Of a stretch of DNA of 8,758 nucleotides, positions 1 to 6,200 are shown in pieces (position 1 is the stretch's first letter; each line of letters begins with the position of its first letter). The DNA is taken from positions 1 through 8,758 of the forward strand of contig JAZLDV010000118.1 of assembly GCA_045614925.1 (NCBI GenBank), given 5' to 3'. The stretch comes from JAZLDV01 sp045614925. Its GTDB lineage: Bacteria; Bacillota_I; Bacilli_A; Erysipelotrichales; Coprobacillaceae. The notes beneath the pieces are model-generated. The model worked only from the letters and a program-made list of their open reading frames with translations. It did no database searches and was not told the DNA's origin. The translations under genes and the position numbers were made by a program.

Positions 1-165
1 CAGATCACATTGAACAAGTATATATAAATCATTATTATAATCAAATACTATACATCTGACATAAATATCATCATGTATTTCATTTGCTATTCTTACTCCT
101 TCATATCCTCCCAATCTAATAGGAAGTGAAGGAGTAATACATTGTTTGTTAAATCCAATTAACAT
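1..165 (-). CDS. Neutral/alkaline ceramidase-like protein, N-terminal fragment
   Basis: This is the first 55 codons of a minus-strand gene that runs off the left edge. The ATG at 165-163 is preceded by a good AAGAAGGTG ribosome binding site (171-178), which fixes the start. The translation opens MLIGFNKQCITPSLPIRLGG and continues with a short helix, then IHDDIYVRCIVFD and a hydrophobic strand ending in CDL. This order (G-F-x-K-x-x-I-T-P, L-G-G-Y, H-D-x-I-Y-V-R, then a D-L strand end) is what I recognise from the N-terminus of the neutral/alkaline non-lysosomal ceramidase family. Members with proven activity hydrolyse the amide bond of ceramide, but many bacterial relatives have unknown substrates. 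No signal peptide is visible, so the product is probably cytoplasmic or the family assignment covers a non-ceramide hydrolase. The metal-binding and catalytic residues lie outside the window, so activity cannot be judged. It is divergent from the small gene at 267. Confidence 0.72.
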   Translation of the reverse strand, partial: MLIGFNKQCITPSLPIRLGGYEGVRIANEIHDDIYVRCIVFDYNNDLYILVQCDL

Positions 166-170
166 AATTT

Positions 171-178
171 CACCTTCT
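171..178 (-). promoter_or_regulatory. Ribosome binding site of the ceramidase-like gene
   Basis: On the minus strand this reads AAGAAGGTG-like sequence about 5 bases before the ATG at 165. It supports that ATG as the true start. Confidence 0.7.
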
Positions 179-185
179 TATATAT

Positions 186-191
186 ATTCTA
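186..191 (-). promoter_or_regulatory. Candidate -10 box for the ceramidase-like gene
   Basis: The minus strand reads TAGAAT, 5 of 6 matches to the sigma-A -10 consensus, about 20 bases upstream of the start codon. The -35 at 17 bp spacing (209-214, TTTATA) is weak, and in such AT-rich DNA chance matches are common. Confidence 0.35.
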
Positions 192-204
192 ACAAAAAAG
201 AAAG

Positions 205-234
205 TTTATATAAATTATATTATTGTGTTATAAT
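205..234 (+). promoter_or_regulatory. Extended -10 promoter for the 77-aa gene
   Basis: TATAAT lies at 229-234 and is preceded by TGT at 226-228, giving an extended -10 (TGnTATAAT). A weak -35 (TTTATA, 205-210) sits 18 bp upstream. The expected transcript begins near 241, leaving a leader of about 25 bases before the ATG at 267. Confidence 0.6.
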
Positions 235-266
235 AAAATAAGAATAAATGATAAGGGGTATAGAAT

Positions 267-500
267 ATGAATGAAGTAAAATTAAATGTAAAAGATCTTA
301 TTAATAAAGCGGCTGAAGTTTTAGTGAAAGATGAAGCATTAAAGAAACAATTCCAAAATGAACCAGTAAAAGCATTAGAAAAAATCTTAAAAATTGATCT
401 TCCTGATGAATTATTAGAACCATTAATTGATGGAGTAAAATTAAAAATTACTGCAGATAAATTAGGAGATGCAGCAAATTTATTAAAAAAATTCTTTTAA
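267..500 (+). CDS. Small acidic/lysine-rich helical protein of unknown function (77 aa)
   Basis: The gene is short but well supported: AAGGGG ribosome binding site (253-258) 8 bases before the ATG, an extended -10 promoter upstream, and a terminator 6 bases after the TAA. The protein has no signal peptide, membrane segment or cysteine and looks entirely alpha-helical and charged. Its core, an F-x-x-x-P-V-K-A-L-E stretch (residues 29-38) followed by a K-I-D-L-P-D-E turn (42-48) and V-K-L-K-I (57-61), resembles small hypothetical proteins common in Firmicutes. It also loosely resembles the helical core of NHLP/Nif11-type leader peptides (DP..A...LG..LP.G). Unlike a RiPP precursor it has no double-glycine cleavage site or residue-rich core, and it ends in a lysine/phenylalanine helix; no maturation enzyme is nearby. 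I would call it a stand-alone cytoplasmic protein of unknown function, transcribed alone. Confidence 0.8.
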   Translation: MNEVKLNVKDLINKAAEVLVKDEALKKQFQNEPVKALEKILKIDLPDELLEPLIDGVKLKITADKLGDAANLLKKFF

Positions 501-506
501 AATAAC

Positions 507-534
507 AAAGGGATTGATTCGTTTCAATCCCTTT
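507..534. terminator. Bidirectional intrinsic terminator between convergent genes
   Basis: An 11-bp perfect stem (507-517 with 524-534, AAAGGGATTGA paired to its complement) encloses a 6-base loop. On the minus strand it is followed by a T-rich tail (TGTTATTTT); on the plus strand by a weaker AT tail. It sits between the stop of the plus-strand gene (500) and the stop of the minus-strand operon (542), so it probably serves both. Confidence 0.85.
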
Positions 535-541
535 ATAATTA

Positions 542-1051
542 TTATCTATATTCATTAATATATTGAATTATTTTTTTCTTATAATTATCTAAAGTATTTT
601 TCTTATTATTTTGTCTAGATTTAGTAATCTCATGCATTCCAACATTACCACCACATACTTCATAAACAGTTTCATGAGTTATTTCGTGAGTACGTTCCTT
701 AAGATATAATAGATATCGTGAATTCTTTTTAAAAGAAGCAAACATATCGGTTTCTCTTATGATTATAATAGAATCATCTAAATCTTTTTCTTTGTATAAA
801 ACTTCATCGATATTAAAATGAATTTCATTCATTTTAATAGGCGTAACTAAATAAGGATCATCAACTAGTGAAACTTTACCTACTACAATATAATCTGCTT
901 TTTTCATGCAATCCTCATCATTTAAATATTCATCACTTAATTTTACATGATTATTATCTATTACAGGAGAAATATAGTCTTCTAAAGTAAAACAGTATAA
1001 ACCAATTGCAGCAATAATACCAGCAAGTATAATAAGTATTCTTTTTTTCAT
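542..1051 (-). CDS. Membrane-anchored extracellular protein, possible TIMP/netrin-like partner of the protease
   Basis: The product is 169 residues. Residues 1-20 (KKR then a hydrophobic run) form an uncleaved anchor or signal peptide; C20 is not in a good lipobox (GLYC). The outside part has A-D-Y-I-V-V-G-K-V at 52-60, an I-H-F-N-I-D-E-V-L-Y strand at 77-86, then R-Y-L-L-Y-L-K at 112-118 and V-C-G-G-N at 132-136, ending in a charged helix. This order (AD.iv.GkV, a strand leading to VlK, a YL.yL strand, a C-G strand) is seen in bacterial exported beta-barrel domains and resembles, weakly, the OB-fold of TIMP/netrin domains. That is a pattern impression only. Cysteines 48 and 133 could form a disulfide. 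The gene lies 6 bp downstream of the metalloprotease gene and its ribosome binding site overlaps the protease stop codon, implying coupled translation. A role as inhibitor, immunity partner or chaperone of the protease is inferred from this linkage. Function is otherwise unknown. Confidence 0.75.
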   Translation of the reverse strand: MKKRILIILAGIIAAIGLYCFTLEDYISPVIDNNHVKLSDEYLNDEDCMKKADYIVVGKVSLVDDPYLVTPIKMNEIHFNIDEVLYKEKDLDDSIIIIRETDMFASFKKNSRYLLYLKERTHEITHETVYEVCGGNVGMHEITKSRQNNKKNTLDNYKKKIIQYINEYR

Positions 1052-1057
1052 AGTACA

Positions 1058-1064
1058 TCACCTT
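1058..1064 (-). promoter_or_regulatory. Ribosome binding site overlapping the protease stop codon
   Basis: On the minus strand AAGGTGA contains the TGA stop of the metalloprotease (1060-1058) and ends 6 bases before the ATG of the downstream gene at 1051. Ribosomes finishing the protease therefore sit on the next gene's start region, a classic translational coupling layout. Confidence 0.8.
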
Positions 1065-1600
1065 ATTTCCATATTTTTTTTATAACCAGCAATATCACCT
1101 ATATATAAGCCACTTGAACCTTTTAATCCATATGTTCTCATTAACTCATAATCACATGTTACATGCCCTAACCCTAATAGATGGCCTATTTCATGTGCTA
1201 CAACCTCTTCTCTTTGTGTATCATTTGAAACAGCATTATCATTTAACCTTACATAGTTGCTTGTAACACATGATCCCATCCAAGTTTTTGTGTTAAATTG
1301 ATTTGTACTTTCGAATTCAACGGTGCCAGAAGCGCTGATAGTAATAGAAGCTCCTTGTGCGTTCCATTTTTTTACAGCATTTGTTATAGCTTTATTCCAA
1401 TCAGAATTACCCTCCTTTGAATATCTGATTGAAAATTTATTGCTCGATCTTTTTACGTTATTAGATATTACATAATGGCCTAAATGCATATCATCAGACG
1501 AGATTTTACTGTTTGCTAAAAGGGTATCTGCACTAAAAAGTAAAGAAAGTGTAATAAAACAAGACAAAAGAAATGTAAAGAAACATTTTAAAATTTTCAT
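1058..1600 (-). CDS. Secreted matrixin-type zinc metalloprotease
   Basis: The product is 180 residues. An N-terminal signal peptide (lysines at 2 and 5, hydrophobic core about 7-23) likely ends near the L-L-A site at 27-29. The catalytic motif HEIGHLLGLGH spans 136-146: H136, H140 and H146 bind zinc and E137 is the catalytic base. M154 in the E-L-M-R-T segment is placed like the Met-turn of metzincins. Together this is the matrixin (M10-like) signature, HExxHxxGxxH plus Met-turn. There is no recognisable propeptide with a cysteine switch, and the mature protein is essentially just a small catalytic domain. C111 and C149 are the only cysteines after the signal and may pair; C149 sits three residues after the third zinc histidine. 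It is first in an operon with 542-1051. A strong AAGGAG site (1607-1612) is 6 bases before the ATG. The substrate is unknown; an extracellular protein or peptide is expected. Confidence 0.9.
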   Translation of the reverse strand: MKILKCFFTFLLSCFITLSLLFSADTLLANSKISSDDMHLGHYVISNNVKRSSNKFSIRYSKEGNSDWNKAITNAVKKWNAQGASITISASGTVEFESTNQFNTKTWMGSCVTSNYVRLNDNAVSNDTQREEVVAHEIGHLLGLGHVTCDYELMRTYGLKGSSGLYIGDIAGYKKNMEIR

Positions 1601-1606
1601 ATTTTT

Positions 1607-1612
1607 CTCCTT
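1607..1612 (-). promoter_or_regulatory. Strong ribosome binding site of the metalloprotease
   Basis: The minus strand reads AAGGAG, 6 bases before the ATG at 1600. The near-perfect match suggests efficient translation. Confidence 0.8.
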
Positions 1613-1642
1613 AGGTAAAATTTGATGTTACTATTTAATAAC

Positions 1643-1671
1643 ATTATATTTAACTGATAGTAAAAAGTCAA
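1643..1671 (-). promoter_or_regulatory. Sigma-A promoter of the metalloprotease operon
   Basis: On the minus strand TTGACT (1671-1666, 5 of 6) and TATAAT (1648-1643, 6 of 6) are separated by exactly 17 bp. Transcription should start near 1636, about 36 bases before the start codon. It is the best consensus promoter in the window. Confidence 0.8.
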
Positions 1672-1679
1672 TATTCATA

Positions 1680-1728
1680 TTAGCATCCACCATTAGCATT
1701 TAAGATTCACTTAGCATTTAAGGTTTAC
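1680..1728. repeat. Three TTAGCAT direct repeats upstream of the protease promoter
   Basis: Two adjacent 18-bp units, 1693-1710 and 1711-1728, match at 16 of 18 positions (TTAGCATTTAAG then ATTCAC or GTTTAC). A partial third TTAGCAT occurs at 1680-1686. The array begins 9 bp upstream of the -35 of the minus-strand promoter, the usual place for an activator or response-regulator site. No regulator gene is in the window, so the protein that binds is unknown. Confidence 0.6.
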
Positions 1729-1758
1729 TAAATTTTAATTGGATTTGAAAAAATAAAG

Positions 1759-1770
1759 ATTGTATACAAT
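1759..1770. promoter_or_regulatory. Perfect 12-bp palindrome, GntR-like operator candidate
   Basis: ATTGTATACAAT is a perfect inverted repeat. Its core TTGTATACAA agrees with operators of FadR-subfamily GntR regulators, which often control organic-acid genes. It lies 34 bp upstream of the -35 of the transporter promoter and 87 bp behind the protease promoter, so the transporter is the likelier target. This is an inference from sequence form. Confidence 0.45.
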
Positions 1771-1804
1771 TTGTAAAATAACGAAAATATTTAGGATTTT
1801 CTTA

Positions 1805-1833
1805 TTGAATGTCACTATTGATTGTGCTATATT
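1805..1833 (+). promoter_or_regulatory. Sigma-A promoter with extended -10 for the transporter gene
   Basis: TTGAAT (1805-1810) and TATATT (1828-1833) are 17 bp apart, and TGC (1825-1827) makes an extended -10. Transcription should begin near 1840, leaving a leader of about 28 bases that holds the AAGGG ribosome binding site at 1857-1861. Confidence 0.72.
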
Positions 1834-1867
1834 ACTTTTGGTTAAAATATAGAAAGAAGGGTTATAT

Positions 1868-3193
1868 ATGAGTGAAGTAAAAGGTGGATGGCGTACTAAT
1901 AAATGGTGTAGAGCTGCAATCCCAGCATTATTATTACACTGTAGTATTGGTACTGTTTATTGTTGGTCAATTTTCAGTCAAGAAATTGCTGATTATATTG
2001 GTCATTCAAAAAGCGCAACTGAATGGGCATTCAGTTTTGCAATTTTCTTCTTAGGAATGTCAGCAGCATTCTTAGGGAATGTCGTAGAAAAAGATATTCA
2101 TAAGTCATCATTAATTGCTGCTGTTTGTTTTGCAGCTGGGATGGCTGGTACTGGTGGATTTATCTATTATGGTGGAATGAATCCAGGAAGTATTGTTGCA
2201 TTAGTTGGTATTTATTTATGTTATGGATTAATTATGGGTATTGGTTTAGGAACTGGATATTTATCTCCTGTAAAAACTTTAATGTTATGGTTTGCAGATC
2301 GTAAAGGTTTAGCTACAGGTTTAGCTGTTGCAGGATTTGGTGCTGCAAAAGCTATCGCTTCTCCTATTATGCAATGGATGTTAGCTAACTTAGGTGAAGG
2401 TGGAATTTATAAAATGTTCATTATCTTAGCTGCAGTTTATTTTGTAATGATGTTTATTGGACATTTATTATTAAAGAAACCTGATGGATGGCATGAACCT
2501 GCAAAAACTGAAAAAGGTTCAGGGATTATGGAAGCAATTAAATCTAAAGCTATTACAAATTATATTGGTATCTGGTTAATGTTCTATATTAATATTACTT
2601 GTGGTTTAGCTTTATTATCTCAAGAAAAAGCAATCGTTAAATGTATTGGTTTAGCTTCAGTTGTTGGTATTGTTTCAACAGTATCAGCTATCTTCAATGC
2701 TGGAGGACGTTTAGGATTCTCTACTATTGCAGATAAAATGAAAGATAGAAATACAGTATTTAAATTAATCTTTATTGTATCAATTGCTTTAACTGCTTTA
2801 ACAATTGTAACTGGTGGTATTGCAAATGGTGCTAATAATACATTAGCTGCTATCTTAGTATTAGTATTAATTATGTTTGTTAATGCTGGATATGGTGGAG
2901 GATTCTCAAATATTCCTACATTATTAGCAGATCATTATGGTATGAGTTCTATTAGTACTTTACATGGTATTACTTTATCTGCATGGGCATTTGCTGGTTT
3001 AACTGGAAATCAGTTAGCAACATGGATTGTTAATAACTTTGGTGAATGGGTAGAAGTTGGAGGAAATTTAGTAAATCCAACTGGATATCAAACAGTATTA
3101 TATGTAACAATCGTATTATATATTGTTGCTTTAGTAATGAGTATGTTCTTTGTACAAAAATCAGAAAACAGCGGAGAAGTTGACGCACATTAA
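1868..3193 (+). CDS. OxlT/OFA-family MFS transporter of small carboxylates
   Basis: The product is 441 residues, the usual length of the oxalate/formate antiporter (OFA) family in the major facilitator superfamily, with about 12 membrane segments and a long cytoplasmic linker near 203-228. Family marks are G-T-V-Y-C-W-S-I-F in the first segment (28-36), the loop F-A-D-R-K-G-L-A-T-G (142-151), and N-A-G-G-R-L-G in segment 8 (277-283). R281 is placed like the substrate-binding arginine of OxlT (R272). The second positive residue of OxlT (K355, segment 11) has no visible counterpart: residues 353-390 contain no lysine. A monocarboxylate such as formate, pyruvate or lactate is therefore more likely than oxalate, and no oxalate-degrading gene is present. 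The start has an AAGGG site 6 bases upstream. It is transcribed alone, from its own promoter to a strong terminator. The exact substrate and direction cannot be read from sequence. Confidence 0.88.
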   Translation: MSEVKGGWRTNKWCRAAIPALLLHCSIGTVYCWSIFSQEIADYIGHSKSATEWAFSFAIFFLGMSAAFLGNVVEKDIHKSSLIAAVCFAAGMAGTGGFIYYGGMNPGSIVALVGIYLCYGLIMGIGLGTGYLSPVKTLMLWFADRKGLATGLAVAGFGAAKAIASPIMQWMLANLGEGGIYKMFIILAAVYFVMMFIGHLLLKKPDGWHEPAKTEKGSGIMEAIKSKAITNYIGIWLMFYINITCGLALLSQEKAIVKCIGLASVVGIVSTVSAIFNAGGRLGFSTIADKMKDRNTVFKLIFIVSIALTALTIVTGGIANGANNTLAAILVLVLIMFVNAGYGGGFSNIPTLLADHYGMSSISTLHGITLSAWAFAGLTGNQLATWIVNNFGEWVEVGGNLVNPTGYQTVLYVTIVLYIVALVMSMFFVQKSENSGEVDAH

Positions 3194-3205
3194 TATAAAA
3201 ATTAC

Positions 3206-3240
3206 GGGATGTGATTTATCACATCTCTTTTTTTATTTTA
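3206..3240 (+). terminator. Strong rho-independent terminator after the transporter
   Basis: A 9-bp stem (GGGATGTGA at 3206-3214 with TCACATCTC at 3219-3227, one G-T pair) and a 4-base loop are followed by TTTTTTTATTTTA. It lies 12 bases after the transporter stop. Confidence 0.92.
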
Positions 3241-3249
3241 TGCTATAAT
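3241..3249 (+). promoter_or_regulatory. Extended -10 promoter of the GH110 gene
   Basis: TGCTATAAT is a perfect extended -10 (TGn at 3241-3243, TATAAT at 3244-3249). No -35 resembling TTGACA exists at 16-18 bp, because that stretch is the stem of the preceding terminator. Transcription should start near 3256, giving a leader of only about 22 bases with the AAAGGAGA site at 3262-3269. Confidence 0.72.
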
Positions 3250-3261
3250 TAAATAGACAGG

Positions 3262-3269
3262 AAAGGAGA
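3262..3269 (+). promoter_or_regulatory. Ribosome binding site fixing the GH110 gene start
   Basis: AAAGGAGA, with AGGAG 9 bases before the ATG at 3278, precedes an evident signal peptide and so decides the start. Confidence 0.85.
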
Positions 3270-3277
3270 AATAAACT

Positions 3278-6200
3278 ATGAGAAAATTATTGTGTTTTAT
3301 GCTTGCTTTATTTATGTGTTTTCCTGCTATAAACACAGATGTGCATGCATTAGAAGATCAGATTATTATTGATGTCACTGATTATGGTGCTGACCCATTA
3401 GGTGTCAATGATAGTACTGAAGCGATCTATGAAGCATTAGAAGCAGCAAGAGAAATGGGAGAAGACGGTAAAGCTGTAACTGTTAATTTCCCTAAAGGTG
3501 AATATCATATTTATAAAGATACAGCACAACAAAGAGAATATCATACTTCGAATACAAACAGTATTCAAAACCCTACAAAATATATTGGTATTCTAATTGA
3601 AAATCAACAAAATTTAACAATTGAAGGAAATGGATCTTTATTTATGATGCATGGGAATATGATGGCATTAGCTGTAGCATATTCTAAAAACATCACATTA
3701 AGAAACTTTTCATGGGATTTTGAAGTTCCTACTGTTACAGAAATGACAGTTATGGATGTTACAAATACATATACGGACTATTATATCCCATCATGCTTCC
3801 CTTATACAATTTCAGGGAACTCTATTGTATGGTCTAGTGATCTTAGCCCATATACTAATCAGCCATATTGGACTGGTAGAAATCATGACGTAGATGGTCA
3901 TGGAAGTTATGGTGTTGTTGGATATCATCCAGCAGATGAAATGAGTCGTAACTATTATACTAGTGATGGACCTTTAAGCAATGTCAGCAGAATTGAAAAA
4001 TTAAGTGATAATGAAGTCAGAGTTTATTATTCATCACGTAGTGCAACACAAAGAACAAATCAGCAAAAAGGTGTTATTTTTGAGATGTGTTCAAATCAGC
4101 ATAGACAAACAGCTGGTGCATTCACTTATGAAAGTGAAAATGTATTAAGTGAACAAGTTAATGTTCATTTTATGCATGGATTTGGATGGTTAATCCAAAT
4201 GAGTAAAAATGTATATTATAAAAAATGTAACTTCTTGCCAAGAGAAAACTCTGGACATGTGACAGTAAGTTTTGCAGATGGTATTCATGCATCTGGTGCA
4301 GCAGGAGAAATTGTTATTGAAGATACAAACTTTGCCAATACACATGATGATCCAATCAACATTCATGGAACATTTACACGTGTACAAGCATTAGATAGTA
4401 CAAATAATAGATTAACTTTAAAATATATCCATACTCAACAAGGTGGATTCCCTCAATATCATGTTGGAGATAAAGTTCAATTCTTTACAAGAGATACTTT
4501 AGAATCTAGCGATAAAGAAGCAGTTTATACAGTAAAAAATATTATTCAGGATACATATGAAAGTTCTGATTTAAGAACTATGATTGTAGAATTCGAAGAA
4601 ACATTACCATCTTATTTAACTCAAAAGATTGGTAGTGAACCTAAATATGTTGCTGAAAACATTACTTATGCTCCAAGTGTAACAGTTAAAGGATGTACAT
4701 TTAGAAATGTACCTACAAGAGGTATCCTTTGTACAACAAGAAATAAAGTAAATATAGAAAATAATATTTTCTATAATATGTCAATGGCAACAATCTTCTT
4801 ATCTAATGACTCAGATGAATGGTATGAATCTGGGCCTATCCGTGATATGAATATCAAAGGAAATATTTTCTATATTAAAGATATTGGAAGAACTGCATGG
4901 ACATATGCATCTGCAATCTATGTTCATCCTGTAACTAAAGGTGGAGGATTACCTGATGCATCAAATCCAATTCATAAAAATATTACAATTGAAGACAATA
5001 CTTTCTATATGGATTTAGATACTGTAGTTAAAGCAGAAAGTGTAGAAAACTTAACATTTAGAAACAACAAAGTATTTAGATTAAATCCAGAAGTTAATGT
5101 ATCTATTGATGCACCTAAAACTTCTATTAATGTAAATGAATCATTTACATTAAATACACATAAATCAGGAAATACAAACAATGGAACTATTGATAACATC
5201 TTTAATTTTACTAAATGTAAAAATGTATTAATTGAAGGTAATACATATGATGATGGTTTAAAATTATATGCTGTAAGTGATCAGGCAACTATTAATAATG
5301 GATTAACTGTTAAAGATAAAGATATTAAAGTTGTAAACAATGAAGGTCAAGCAGTAAGTGAACCTGTAAGAAATATCCAATATGCATCAATGAATCCAGA
5401 TATCGTATCTATTGATGATAAAGGAACAGTGAAAGGATTAAAAGCAGGTAAAGCAGAAGTATTTGCTTACTATAAATGGAATGATACAATTATTCAATCT
5501 AATATAGTTGAAATAACTGTAGCTTCTAATGGAAGTACATCTGTAAATGATATTGAAATTCAATGTAATAATGAAGCAGTAAAAGATTATGTAACATTAG
5601 ATATGAATGAAAACAATACATTAACGTTTAAAGAAAAGAATAATTTAAATGTTCAATGGAATGTTAGTGATTTTAAAACATCAGGAACAACTGATATAGC
5701 ATCAGTTGATGCTAATGGAACATTAACTGGACATAAAGAAGGTATTGTATGGTTATCAGCAAGTTTAAATGATACAAGTACACGTATTCCAGTTGTTGTT
5801 TATGGTAATGGAAGTTATGGGTTAAATGAGTCATTCTCTGTTATTAGAGAAGATAAAGCTAACTATACAGTAAGTAAAGATCGTTTAGAAATTAAATCTC
5901 AAGCTGGAGATTTATGGCAATGGGATAATAATCTTAAGAACTTATTCTTATATGATTTACCTAATCCGTATGGTGTAAGAACTATTGTTAAAGTTGAAAA
6001 CTTACCAGTAAGAGAAAGTGGTAAATGGGATACAGTTTCATTTATCTTATATAATGGTGATGATGACTATTATACTATTGGTAAAAAATCGCATTATGAT
6101 GGTTTTGCAACTGTAAAAGAAAGAGCACAAACTGCAACTGAAGCTGGTGGAGACTCAGCATATAATTCTACAACAACTGCATATTTAGGTATATGTAGAA

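Noticed and set aside
205..214. TTTATATAAA palindrome in the first divergent region
   Set aside because: A 10-bp A/T-only palindrome is expected by chance in DNA this AT-rich and overlaps weak -35 elements.
267..500. Ribosomally made peptide (RiPP) gene cluster based on the leader-like small protein
   Set aside because: No cyclase, radical SAM, YcaO or peptidase-transporter gene is nearby, and the protein has no cleavable core.
992..1051. Possible lipoprotein signal in the 542-1051 product (C20)
   Set aside because: The residues before the cysteine (G-L-Y) do not satisfy a lipobox, so a plain membrane anchor or ordinary signal peptide is more likely.
3210..3223. TGTGATTTATCACA, which looks like a CRP/FNR-type operator
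   Set aside because: The half-sites are only 4 bases apart instead of 6, and the element is fully explained as the stem-loop of the transporter terminator.
4190..4387. A 65-codon open frame on the minus strand inside the GH110 domain
   Set aside because: It lies wholly opposite the catalytic core of a real gene, has no ribosome binding site and encodes a cysteine-rich, nonsense-like sequence.
5005..5199. A 64-codon open frame on the minus strand
   Set aside because: It is antisense to the end of the GH110 domain, with no promoter or ribosome binding site; it is a compositional shadow.
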